Below, piece after piece: positions 47,160 to 54,922 of a stretch of DNA of 64,000 bases. Position 1 is the first letter of the stretch; each line of letters opens with the position of its first letter. The notes below the pieces were generated by a model. It was not told the DNA's origin and made no database searches. It saw only the letters and a list, made by a program, of their open reading frames with translations. A program made the translations under genes and the position numbers. The DNA comes from Jiangella ureilytica (lineage in GTDB: Bacteria > Actinomycetota > Actinomycetes > Jiangellales > Jiangellaceae), in contig NZ_SMKL01000007.1 in NCBI RefSeq assembly GCF_004348545.1, positions 1-64,000 of the forward strand, read 5' to 3'.

Positions 47160-49387
47160 ATGCGTAACGGGACTCCTGGATTCCGCGCCTGCTCCAGGAC
47201 CACCTGGGCCGGCAGCGGCTTGGACATGAAGAATCCCTGAGCGCGGTAACAGCCGAGGTCGAGCAGCGTGGTGACCGCTGCCGGATCCTCGACCCCCTCG
47301 GCCACCGTGGTCAGGTTGAACGCCTCGGCGAGGCGGACGATCGCGGCGACGATGGCGCGATCGCCGCTGCTCTCGGCGAGCGCCGAGACGAAGCTGCGGT
47401 CGATCTTGAGGATGTCGACGGGGAGCTGCTTCAGCTGGGCCAGCGAGCTGTACCCGGTGCCGAAGTCGTCGATGGCGAGCGTGACGCCCAGGCCCCGCAG
47501 CCCGTTGAGGGTGGCCCGCACGTCGTCGATCTCGCGCATCACCGTGCTCTCGGTGATCTCGATGCCGAGCTCGGCGGGGGCCAGCCCGTACCGGCTCAGC
47601 AGGGTCGCGACGAAGCCGACGAAGTCGGCGCTGATGAGCTCGCCGGCGGAGATGTTCACGCGGACCAGGGGCGGCGGCACGGGCGACGTGCGCTTCCACG
47701 TCGCCAGCTGCCGGCAGGCCTCCTCGAGCACCCAGCGACCCAGCTCGGCGGCGAGGTTGATCTCTTCGACGACGGAGATGAAGGCGTCGGCGGCGAGCAG
47801 CCCGCGCTCGGGATGCTGCCAGCGCACCAGCGCCTCGACCCCGGTCATGCGGCCGTCGCGGAGGTCGAACTCGGGCTGGAAGTACAGCCGCATCTCGTTG
47901 TTGCTGATGGCGGTGCGCAGGCGCAGCTCGAGGTCGGCGCGGACGAGGAGTTTGGACCGCAGGTCGTCGTTGAACACCACTACCGAGTCTCCACCGCGCT
48001 CCTTGGCCTCGAGCAGCGCGACGTCGGCGTTGCCGAGCAGCTCGTCGACCGTGCTGGGTACCTCGCCGTTGACCACCACGCCGATGCTGGCGCTGCGGCT
48101 GATGGAGTGCCCGCCGACCTCGAGCGGCTCGGCGACGCGGTCGAGGATGCGCCGGGCGGCCCGCTCGGCCGCCGACGTGGACCCGATGTCGTGCAGCACG
48201 ATGACGAACTCGTCGCCCGCGAGCCGCGCGACGAAGTCGTGCGGACGGACCGAGTCGCGCAGCCGGTGGGCGACGGCCTGGATGAAGTTGTCGCCGACGG
48301 TGTGGCCCAGCACGTCGTTCACGGTCTTGAGGCGGTCCATGTCGGCGAAGAGGACCGCGAGCGGGGCGCGCGGGTCGGCGTCGAGCACCGCTTTGAGGTC
48401 CTCGACGAAGGCCCGGCGGTTCCACAGGCCGGTGAGCTCGTCGTGGTACGCCTGATGGTGCAGGCTCTCCTCGGCCGCGACCCGGGCGTCGAGCTGCACC
48501 AGCAGTGCGGCGATGGCCCGCAGCGCCCGCACCTCGGCGCGGGTCCAGATGCGGTCGCCGAAGTGGATCAGCCCCAGCACGCCGAGCGTGGTGTCGTCGT
48601 GGATGAGCGGCACCATGGCCAGGGAGACCTCGGGCACGCCGGAACCGGCGCGGACCCGCTCCTGGTATTCGAGCTGCCCGTCGGACGGCCGGGTGATGAA
48701 CGGCTCGCGCTGGTCCTTGATCATCGCGAAGATCGCGTCGTCGGTCTCCCACGGCACGATGCCGAGCGGATCGGGCTCGGGCACATCGCGCCGCCGCGGC
48801 CATTCGTCGACGAGCACGCTGGCCTGCAGCTCGGGATCGTTGTGCCGGAGGAAGCAGGTGTCGGCGCCGAAGTAGCGGCCCAGTTCGCCGAGCACGCGGT
48901 ACAGCGTCTCGGCGAGGTCGCGGGCGGTGACGCTCATGAGCTCCGCGGCGACGTAGGTGACCAGGGCGTCGAGGCGCCCGTGCTGGTCAGTGACCTCGCC
49001 CGCCTCCATGACCGCCGTGCACAGCTGGGCGGAGACCGTCAGCAGGTCGCGGTCCTTCTGCGAGTACGACCGGCCGTCGAGGCGCACGAGGCAGAGGCTG
49101 CCGCGGAAGTCGCTGTAGGCCACCCGGGCGGCCATGACGCCGACGCCGGAGGCGGTGGTGTGCTCGACCAGCGCGCCCGTGGGATCGGCGGCGGCCTGCG
49201 CGGTGACGGCACGGATGGCCTCGCGCATGACGGTGATGTCCTTGCCGTATACGCCGGACTGGGCCGCGCTGCCCCACGAGACCAGCGGCATGCCGCCGTC
49301 GACCGCGAGCACGTCGGCAGAGATGGAGTCCGTGGCCCGAGCCAGCGCCTCGAGAAGTGGCTGGATCGTCTCCGGGTCCATCTTCAT
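47153..49387 (-). CDS. GAF-GGDEF-EAL cyclic-di-GMP enzyme
   Basis: 744 residues: an N-terminal region with a weak GAF-like or roadblock-like fold (1-130), a GAF domain (about 145-300), GGDEF (315-480) and EAL (490-735). The cyclase site is AGDEF (390-394), usually active, and the allosteric RxxD is RPHD (381-384). The phosphodiesterase part keeps Glu in GVEALVRW, ESTVM, DDFGTGYSS, KIDRSFV and AEGVE, so both activities may work. It resembles M. tuberculosis Rv1354c. ATG overlaps the stop of the ThiF-nitroreductase gene. Not membrane-bound. Confidence 0.93.
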   Translation of the reverse strand: MKMDPETIQPLLEALARATDSISADVLAVDGGMPLVSWGSAAQSGVYGKDITVMREAIRAVTAQAAADPTGALVEHTTASGVGVMAARVAYSDFRGSLCLVRLDGRSYSQKDRDLLTVSAQLCTAVMEAGEVTDQHGRLDALVTYVAAELMSVTARDLAETLYRVLGELGRYFGADTCFLRHNDPELQASVLVDEWPRRRDVPEPDPLGIVPWETDDAIFAMIKDQREPFITRPSDGQLEYQERVRAGSGVPEVSLAMVPLIHDDTTLGVLGLIHFGDRIWTRAEVRALRAIAALLVQLDARVAAEESLHHQAYHDELTGLWNRRAFVEDLKAVLDADPRAPLAVLFADMDRLKTVNDVLGHTVGDNFIQAVAHRLRDSVRPHDFVARLAGDEFVIVLHDIGSTSAAERAARRILDRVAEPLEVGGHSISRSASIGVVVNGEVPSTVDELLGNADVALLEAKERGGDSVVVFNDDLRSKLLVRADLELRLRTAISNNEMRLYFQPEFDLRDGRMTGVEALVRWQHPERGLLAADAFISVVEEINLAAELGRWVLEEACRQLATWKRTSPVPPPLVRVNISAGELISADFVGFVATLLSRYGLAPAELGIEITESTVMREIDDVRATLNGLRGLGVTLAIDDFGTGYSSLAQLKQLPVDILKIDRSFVSALAESSGDRAIVAAIVRLAEAFNLTTVAEGVEDPAAVTTLLDLGCYRAQGFFMSKPLPAQVVLEQARNPGVPLRMV

Positions 49388-51516
49388 AGGTTGCTCCCTG
49401 CCTCCAGGGCGTCCCGGACGGTGCGGTGGGCAGACAGGCGGCGGCTCCGGACGCTGACGTTAGGAGCGTAGCCGATCCGCATCACCAGCGCGACGTGCCT
49501 CCGGTCCAGACCGGTGACACCGCCGAATTCATCGTGCAGGCGGCGAAGCCGGTCGGCGTAGCGGGGCGACAGCTCCTCGTAGTCGGCGTCGTCGACGGCG
49601 TAGATGAACACCGGTGACGTGGGGTGTACCGCCAGCCCCAGCCGCTCGGCCTCGATCCAGACCCGCTCGACCGCCTGGCCGCCGCGCACGTAGTCGGCCT
49701 GCGACGACCCCGCGACGGAGAGGACGGCCAGCCCGGCGGCGGCGTCGATGCGGTCGCGGGTGGACTCGCCGAGGGCCCGGCCGAGGTCCTGCTCGGCCAG
49801 GACGGCCATGACGTCGGCCCGGCGGGCGACGCTCAACTTGGCGAGATCGGAGCGGTCCAGCTCGAGGGTGCGGACGTCGATGCCCCAGTCGAGCGCGTCG
49901 ATGCCGGGCCAGCGCAGCTCGCGCATCATCTCCCGGTGCAGGTGCTCGGTGAGGTAGCGCAGCCGGTCGGACTCGCCCAGCAGCTCGGCCAGCTCGTGCA
50001 GCCGGTCGCGGTCGGTGACGAGGTGCAGCTCGGCGTCCTCGGCGGCGGCCGCGGCGCCCAGCACGGCGCCGGTCCCCGCCGGCAGCGGGACGGGCTCGTG
50101 GAAGTGCCGGTTCGAGACCCGGCGCAGCATGCCGTCGTACAGCGCGGCGAGCTCCGGGTCCGTACCGGCGCCGAAGCGCAGGCGCGCGACACGGTCGCCG
50201 TCGGGCCGTATCTCGACGTCGCCGAGCAGGCCGTGCCGGGCGGCCGCGACCCGCGCGTTGAACAGCGCCGCGCCGATGGCGACGTGGCTGCCGCGGTACG
50301 CGACGTCGAGCGTGGAGGTCTGCGCCGGGTCGAGGTCGATGTCCAGGCCCTCAGGGCCGAGGGTGAAGAGCCACGGCTGCGTGTTGCCGCCCGACGGCGC
50401 CAGCCGCGCGGCGTGCGCGACGGCGGCCCGCGACTCGGCCGGCACCGGCTCGGGGTCGCGGACGAGGTCGGCACCGAGGTCGGCGGCGGCGGCCGCCGGC
50501 GGCTCGGCCAGCTTGGACAGCACGACGTCGAGGTCCACCCGGGCCCGTCCGGACGACAACGGCGCACCCAGGGCGAGCCGCCGAACGGCGGCGGCCACCG
50601 ACGCTGCGCCCAGTGTGATGTCGCCGCCCAGCTGCGGCCAGGTGTTGAGGCTCTCGTCGACCTCCGCCATCGAGGCGGCCATCGACGCCGACAGTTCGGC
50701 CGGCTCCAGTACCCGCATCACGTACGGGACCCTGTCGTGCGTCGACAGGCCCGCAAGGTCGGCCGGGCGCGCTTCGCCGAGAAGCCCGTGGAACAGCGGC
50801 CGGTTCGGCTCGAGGTCGTACCGCTCGACGTCCAGCAGACCGCGATCGCTGGTCTCCATGATGACCGGCAGGCGGTGCCGCCGCGCGGCTTCGCGCACCG
50901 CCAGCTTCAGGTCGAACGAGTCGCACTCCTCGACGACGATGTCGAGGCCGTTCAGGAAGTCGTCGATCGACTCCAGGGTCACACCGGACGGCTCGATGCT
51001 GACCTCGAGGTACGGGTCCAGCTCCGCGATGCGGCGGGCCGCCACGACCGCCTTGTTCACACCGAGGTCGAAGATCGTCGCCGGGATGCGGTTGAGGTTG
51101 GACAGCTCGATCTCGTCGAAGTCGGCCAGCCGGATGTGCCCGCAGCTGCGCTCCAGCGCCAGCGTGTGCGCGATCGCGTGACCGACGCTGAGGCCGACGA
51201 CGCCGACGGAGAGCCGGCGCAGCCGTTGCTGCTCCTCGGCGGTGATCTTGTTGCGGTTGCGGTTGGTGCGCAGCGTCTGGAAGGCCTCGGGCCCGAGCAG
51301 GTGCACCAGGGTGCGCCGCCACGGGTAGAAGTACCACCGCGTCGGCTCGTCGACGATCTCCGGGGAGGGCGCGGAGAGCAGCCGCGCGAGGTCACGCCGC
51401 TGCTGCTCGATGGTGTCGACGACCTGTACCGTCGGATCCGTCCTCAGGCCGGCCAGCAGGGAGGGGTCGTCCACAAGCTCGGGGCGCCAGCTGGCCCCGT
51501 TCGTGGCATCGGTCAT
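49384..51516 (-). CDS. ThiF (E1-like)-nitroreductase fusion, Rv1355c/MoeY-like
   Basis: 710 residues. The N-terminal half is an E1/ThiF Rossmann domain (VGVVGLSVGHAIAHTLALE, then LADFDEIELSNLNRI and GVNKAVVAARRIAELDPY), without the CxxC zinc pairs or a clear catalytic Cys. The C-terminal half is nitroreductase-like (ESRAAVAHAARLAPSGGNTQPWLF ... SNRHFHEPVPL). This is the domain order of M. tuberculosis Rv1355c (annotated moeY). The substrate is unknown. The ATG at 51516 overlaps the GNAT-like gene, and the stop overlaps the GGDEF-EAL start. Confidence 0.9.
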   Translation of the reverse strand: MTDATNGASWRPELVDDPSLLAGLRTDPTVQVVDTIEQQRRDLARLLSAPSPEIVDEPTRWYFYPWRRTLVHLLGPEAFQTLRTNRNRNKITAEEQQRLRRLSVGVVGLSVGHAIAHTLALERSCGHIRLADFDEIELSNLNRIPATIFDLGVNKAVVAARRIAELDPYLEVSIEPSGVTLESIDDFLNGLDIVVEECDSFDLKLAVREAARRHRLPVIMETSDRGLLDVERYDLEPNRPLFHGLLGEARPADLAGLSTHDRVPYVMRVLEPAELSASMAASMAEVDESLNTWPQLGGDITLGAASVAAAVRRLALGAPLSSGRARVDLDVVLSKLAEPPAAAAADLGADLVRDPEPVPAESRAAVAHAARLAPSGGNTQPWLFTLGPEGLDIDLDPAQTSTLDVAYRGSHVAIGAALFNARVAAARHGLLGDVEIRPDGDRVARLRFGAGTDPELAALYDGMLRRVSNRHFHEPVPLPAGTGAVLGAAAAAEDAELHLVTDRDRLHELAELLGESDRLRYLTEHLHREMMRELRWPGIDALDWGIDVRTLELDRSDLAKLSVARRADVMAVLAEQDLGRALGESTRDRIDAAAGLAVLSVAGSSQADYVRGGQAVERVWIEAERLGLAVHPTSPVFIYAVDDADYEELSPRYADRLRRLHDEFGGVTGLDRRHVALVMRIGYAPNVSVRSRRLSAHRTVRDALEAGSNL

Positions 51517-52229
51517 CGTGTGCCCGGAACCTCCGTGCCCGTCGCGGTGCGGAACTCGTTCTCGAACAGACGGCGCTGTTCCTCGGTGGCGCGCCCCACC
51601 GCCGTCGCGCCGTCCCACGTCAGCATCGTCGTGCGGTAGCGATCGTCGGGGTAGCGGGCCGGGATGACGCCGGGCAGTTCCTCGGCGCCGGAGCTGGCCC
51701 AGCGCGACGCCGCGTGCTCCGCCGCCGAGCAGTAGGCGTAGCGCACCCCGAGCAGCCGCATGGCGTGCACGAACGCCCTCGACATGAGGTCGGCCAACGC
51801 GGACTTGTGCTCCGACGTAGCGTCCACCCAGACGCCCTTGAGCTCGATGACGCCGTCCGGCAACGCGGACTCGATCCAGTGACTGGCCAGCGAGGCCGAC
51901 ACCGGCTCGCTGACGAGCTCGCGGGGCGCGTAAGCGTCGCGCACGGATCGCAGCGGGCCGTTGACGTAGCAGCCGGCCCAGACCTTCCCGCTGTCGTCGG
52001 ACACGATGGCGAACACCGGTGCGCTGGAATCCTGCGTGGCCACGGGCAGCGCCAGGGCGTGCTCGACGCGATGGCGCCGGTAGCTGGCCCGGGCGCCGTC
52101 GGCGTATGCGGTCCAGTCGTCGAACCGCTGGCTCGGCGTGGAGAAGCGCATCGTCATGCCCGACGCCTCGTCCCGGAAGCGGTACAACGCGCGGGTGGTG
52201 TCGGCGACAGGCTTGAGGGGGCTGGTCAT
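51513..52229 (-). CDS. GNAT-fold-like protein heading the c-di-GMP operon
   Basis: About 238 residues. The layout (RFRDEASGMTMRFSTPS..., then FAIVSDDSGKVWAGCYVNGPLR, then ELKGVWVDATSEHKSALADLMSRAFVHAMRLLGVRYAYCSAAEHAASRWASSGAEELPG) fits a GNAT or acyl-homoserine-lactone-synthase-like fold, with no clear P-loop for CoA. I do not recognise the family. It is the first gene of a three-gene operon with ATGA overlaps. ATG at 52229. Confidence 0.75.
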   Translation of the reverse strand: MTSPLKPVADTTRALYRFRDEASGMTMRFSTPSQRFDDWTAYADGARASYRRHRVEHALALPVATQDSSAPVFAIVSDDSGKVWAGCYVNGPLRSVRDAYAPRELVSEPVSASLASHWIESALPDGVIELKGVWVDATSEHKSALADLMSRAFVHAMRLLGVRYAYCSAAEHAASRWASSGAEELPGVIPARYPDDRYRTTMLTWDGATAVGRATEEQRRLFENEFRTATGTEVPGTR

Positions 52230-52309
52230 GGCATCCGCACCTGGCTTCACGGCTCCGTCCGGTCTGCTCGATCTGTACCGTATGCGCCGTTCAGGTTATA
52301 GATGAATTA

Positions 52310-52484
52310 TGCCCGACTCGGCGCGAGGGTGACGCCGGAATGGAGAACGCGACGGGTGCCTGCCCCCCAACAGACCCGCCGCGTCTCCACCTTGCGGCAG
52401 CAGGACCAGCCCGCGGAAACCTGCCACCGCCCCGTTTGGGACGTGGTGCGAACGTCCCCGGACGCGCGCACCACGTCCCCTTTT
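52310..52484 (+). ncRNA. Candidate structured RNA with terminator
   Basis: Three consecutive hairpins. The first (52342-52388) has a 15-bp stem with a bulge and a loop containing six consecutive Cs. The second is 52394-52430. The third has a perfect 13-bp stem (GGGACGTGGTGCG at 52438-52450, complement 52467-52479) followed by CTTTT. TATAGAT at 52297 could be its -10 box. GGGACGT can pair instead with ACGTCCC at 52452-52458, giving a switchable terminator. The C-rich loop recalls the actinobacterial 6C RNA, but the second C-loop is missing. Confidence 0.45.
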
Positions 52485-52486
52485 CG

Positions 52487-52548
52487 CGGTACGGCCTGTG
52501 CAGGGCGGAGGGCCGTACCGGTCCAAGGTCACGGCCCGGAGGCCGTGA
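52487..52548. repeat. Two adjacent perfect hairpins
   Basis: CGGTACGGCC (52487-52496) pairs with GGCCGTACCG (52511-52520). TCACGGCC (52529-52536) pairs with GGCCGTGA (52541-52548) over a CGGA tetraloop. Both follow directly on the candidate terminator at 52479. Confidence 0.65.
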
Positions 52549-52698
52549 GTCGCACCGCCACTCGCTGCTCCTACGGTCTGAGGAGCCACTTTCGCGGCAT
52601 CCCCGTCCCTCATGACCTATCCAACGAATTGGACCAGAGCACCGAATTGCTGGTGCGGATGATTAGAGAATAGACACGAGAAACCCATCGCGCAACAA

Positions 52699-52731
52699 CT
52701 ACTTTGCGTAACAAAATGTGACGCAGAGTAG
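52699..52731. promoter_or_regulatory. 33-bp palindrome, possible operator
   Basis: CTACTTTGCGT and ACGCAGAGTAG, complementary at 10 of 11 positions, with 11 nt between. The left arm shares ACTACTTTG with the candidate operator at 34837. No gene starts nearby, so its target is unclear. Confidence 0.4.
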
Positions 52732-53153
52732 CGGAATCACGCCTGCCGGGAGCGTGACGCTCCGTGATCGAAAACTCACTCTACGTCACTGTTCTCCAGC
52801 TCAGAGGCGGTGCGGACCTGGCGACGCCGCCTCTTTCCGCACGTCGGCCACGACACCGGACCATAACGCCCCGTAATGGTGCCGTGAAGCGAAACGGGCG
52901 TTTTTCCCAGGCGAACCGAGAATACGATTCCCTCGGCGCATTTTCGTTTCGGCGCAATGCCCGCCTCGGGAATCGGCCCGAGGCGCGCAATGGATGTCGG
53001 TGCCGCTCACCGGCGACGACGCGGGCTCCGGCGCGGCCGTCCGCGCCGGGTCACGGGCGCACGGGCCCGCCGGACCGGGCGGGCGCACCGCCCGTCGACG
53101 AACTGTGAACTCGATCTTGCCCGTCGTCATCGGACCGGTCAGACTCTCCACAA

Positions 53154-54413
53154 ATGTCTGTTTCCCCGGCTTCCTACCGCGAGGCGTTCGCGGCGACCGA
53201 GTTCCGCTGGCTGTGGTCCGCGCACCTGCTGTCGGTCGTCGGGGACCAGCTCGCCCGCGTGGCGCTCACGCTGCTGGTGTTCGACCGGACGGCGTCGGCC
53301 GGGCTGGCGGCGCTCACCTACGCGCTGACCTACCTGCCGGACCTCGTCGGCGGCGCGGCGCTGGCCGGGCTCGCCGACCGCTTCTCCCGCCGCGGCGTCA
53401 TGGTGGTGACCGACCTCGCCCGGGCCGGCCTCGTGGCGATCATGGCCGTCCCCGGCGTCCCGCTGGCCGGGCAGATGGCGCTGCTGGTCGTGGTCCAGCT
53501 GCTGACGGCGCCGTTCTCGGCCGCACGGCAGGCGGCGCTGCCGGACATCCTGAGCGGCGACCGGCTCACGCTCGGCCTGGGGATCTTCTCGATGACGTAC
53601 CAGGTGGCGCTCGTCGTCGGGTTCGGCGCGGGCGCGGCGCTGGTGGCCCAGCTGGGCGTCTCCGCGGCGCTGCTGATCAACGCGGCGACATTCGCGCTGT
53701 CGGCGCTGCTGATCGCCCGCGGCGTCGGCCCGCACCACCCCGTCGCCCCCGCCGTCGACCCGCGGACGGCCGGCGCCGGTCAGTGGGCGACCATCCGGGC
53801 CGGCTGGCGGGTCGTGGCCGGCGACCCGCGGCTGCTGACGCTGCTCGCCATCGCCTGCTGCTCGGGGTTCTACGTCGTGCCCGAAGGGCTCGCCGTGCCG
53901 TATGCGGCGGAACTCGGCACCGGCCCGGCCGGCGTCGGCTGGCTGCTGGTGGCCAACCCCGTCGGCACCGTCATCGGGATGCTGCTGCTGCGCCGGGTCC
54001 GGCCGGACCGGCGGCTGGCGCTCATGGGCCCGCTCGCGGTGGCCAGCAGCCTCGTGCTCATCCCGACGGGCTGGACGCCCGGGCTCGCCGTGACGGTGCT
54101 GCTGTGGACCGTCAGCGGGGCGTGCTCCGCCCACGACATGGTGGTCCAGGCCACCTACGTCGAGTCCGTCCCCGCGCACTGCCGCGGTCAGGCGGTCGGG
54201 CTCGCGATCGCCGCTCTCCGGGCGGCACAGGGTGTCGCCATCATCGCCGCGGGCATCCTGGCCCAGCTGCTGACGCCCTCGACGATCATTCTCGTCGCGG
54301 CGGTGCTGGGAGTCCTCGCTGCCGCGGCCGCATGGCACCGGTGGTCACGACTGGCCCCGCCCCGCGCCCATCCACCACCCCAGGGCGAGGCCGACATTCC
54401 CGGCCGGCCATGA
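53154..54413 (+). CDS. MFS transporter, MacA/EntS-like exporter
   Basis: 419 residues with twelve helices. It opens SYREAFAATEFRWLWSAHLLSVVGDQLARVALTLLVFDRT, the start of the DHA3-type drug or siderophore exporter group, with a motif-A loop GLADRFSRRGVMV. No ribosome site is seen before the ATG; a leaderless mRNA is possible. It is convergent with the minus-strand heptapeptide array that begins 33 nt beyond its stop. Export of a small molecule or peptide is plausible; any link to the array is inference from position. Confidence 0.9.
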   Translation: MSVSPASYREAFAATEFRWLWSAHLLSVVGDQLARVALTLLVFDRTASAGLAALTYALTYLPDLVGGAALAGLADRFSRRGVMVVTDLARAGLVAIMAVPGVPLAGQMALLVVVQLLTAPFSAARQAALPDILSGDRLTLGLGIFSMTYQVALVVGFGAGAALVAQLGVSAALLINAATFALSALLIARGVGPHHPVAPAVDPRTAGAGQWATIRAGWRVVAGDPRLLTLLAIACCSGFYVVPEGLAVPYAAELGTGPAGVGWLLVANPVGTVIGMLLLRRVRPDRRLALMGPLAVASSLVLIPTGWTPGLAVTVLLWTVSGACSAHDMVVQATYVESVPAHCRGQAVGLAIAALRAAQGVAIIAAGILAQLLTPSTIILVAAVLGVLAAAAAWHRWSRLAPPRAHPPPQGEADIPGRP

Positions 54414-54445
54414 ACGACCGGCTGATTCCGACGCACTGTGGGACC

Positions 54446-54469
54446 TCAGGTCCAGGTGTTGTCGCGCAT
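54446..54469 (-). CDS. Heptapeptide mini-gene, copy 1 (MRDNTWT)
   Basis: ATG at 54469; AGGAG 7 nt upstream. Thr7 codon is ACC. Last unit in the transcript direction; its spacer is identical to that of copy 2. Confidence 0.6.
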   Translation of the reverse strand: MRDNTWT

Positions 54470-54511
54470 GTCACCGCTCCTCTCGCTCCGCTCGGGCGCC
54501 GTGCTGTTCGT

Positions 54512-54535
54512 TCACGTCCAGGTGTTGTCGCGCAT
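54512..54535 (-). CDS. Heptapeptide mini-gene, copy 2 (MRDNTWT)
   Basis: ATG at 54535; AGGAG 7 nt upstream. Thr7 codon is ACG. Forms with copy 1 a recent duplication: the 42-nt spacers upstream of both are identical. Confidence 0.6.
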   Translation of the reverse strand: MRDNTWT

Positions 54536-54577
54536 GTCACCGCTCCTCTCGCTCCGCTCGGGCGCCGTGCTGTTCGT

Positions 54578-54601
54578 TCACGTCCAGGTGTTGTCGCGCA
54601 T
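54578..54601 (-). CDS. Heptapeptide mini-gene, copy 3 (MRDNTWT)
   Basis: ATG at 54601; AAGGAGG 8 nt upstream, the strongest ribosome site of the set. Thr7 codon is ACG. Confidence 0.6.
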   Translation of the reverse strand: MRDNTWT

Positions 54602-54648
54602 GTCCCGCTCCTCCTTCGCGTGCCTCGGGCGTCATGGACAGCCGGTTC

Positions 54649-54672
54649 TCACGTCCAGGTGTTGTCACGCAT
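54649..54672 (-). CDS. Heptapeptide mini-gene, copy 4 (MRDNTWT)
   Basis: ATG at 54672; AGGAG 6 nt upstream. The only copy with CGT for Arg2, a synonymous change. Thr7 is ACG. Confidence 0.6.
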   Translation of the reverse strand: MRDNTWT

Positions 54673-54714
54673 GTCCCGCTCCTCTCCGTCCGATGGGTCC
54701 AGGTCCGCTCCGAC

Positions 54715-54738
54715 TCAGGTCCAGGTGTTGTCGCGCAT
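54715..54738 (-). CDS. Heptapeptide mini-gene, copy 5 (MRDNTWT)
   Basis: ATG at 54738; AGGAG 7 nt upstream. Thr7 codon is ACC. Its upstream spacer shares the GAGCGGAGCGAGAGGAG stretch with copies 1 and 2. Confidence 0.6.
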   Translation of the reverse strand: MRDNTWT

Positions 54739-54781
54739 GGCACGTCTCCTCTCGCTCCGCTCGGGTGCTGTCCGGTCCGCC

Positions 54782-54805
54782 TCACGTCCAGGTGTTGTCG
54801 CGCAT
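54782..54805 (-). CDS. Heptapeptide mini-gene, copy 6 (MRDNTWT)
   Basis: ATG at 54805; AAGGGAG 7 nt upstream. Thr7 codon is ACG. Its spacer is unlike those of copies 1, 2 and 5. Confidence 0.6.
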   Translation of the reverse strand: MRDNTWT

Positions 54806-54853
54806 GACGGGTCTCCCTTCGTCCTCGTGCCGGCTGTGAGCGGGGTTCGTCGC

Positions 54854-54877
54854 TCAGGTCCAGGTGTTGTCGCGCAT
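54854..54877 (-). CDS. Heptapeptide mini-gene, copy 7 (MRDNTWT)
   Basis: ATG at 54877; GGAGGGAG 7 nt upstream. Thr7 codon is ACC. Confidence 0.6.
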   Translation of the reverse strand: MRDNTWT

Positions 54878-54922
54878 GGCACTTCTCCCTCCGCCTGGTC
54901 GTTGTGGGTGCGGTGGTGCCGG

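Larger units (their letters stand above)
52230..53153. other. 0.9-kb non-coding region rich in hairpins
   Basis: No convincing protein gene. GC is visibly lower than in the flanking genes. It holds at least eight inverted repeats: 52342-52388, 52394-52430, 52438-52479, 52487-52520, 52529-52548, 52699-52731, 52803-52834 and 52962-52985. The left end must hold the promoter of the minus-strand operon (TATAAC about 60 nt from its start), the right end that of the MFS gene. Confidence 0.7.

Noticed and set aside
52342-52388. Genuine 6C RNA
   Set aside because: Only one of the two C-rich loops is present, so I do not assign the family; kept as a candidate structured RNA.
52302-52673. 123-residue plus-strand ORF
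   Set aside because: No ribosome site, low-complexity composition, and it runs through several strong hairpins; non-coding RNA is more likely.
53139-54338. 399-residue minus-strand ORF opposite the MFS gene
   Set aside because: Arg/Gln/Asp-rich shadow of the MFS coding strand; no domain or start signal.
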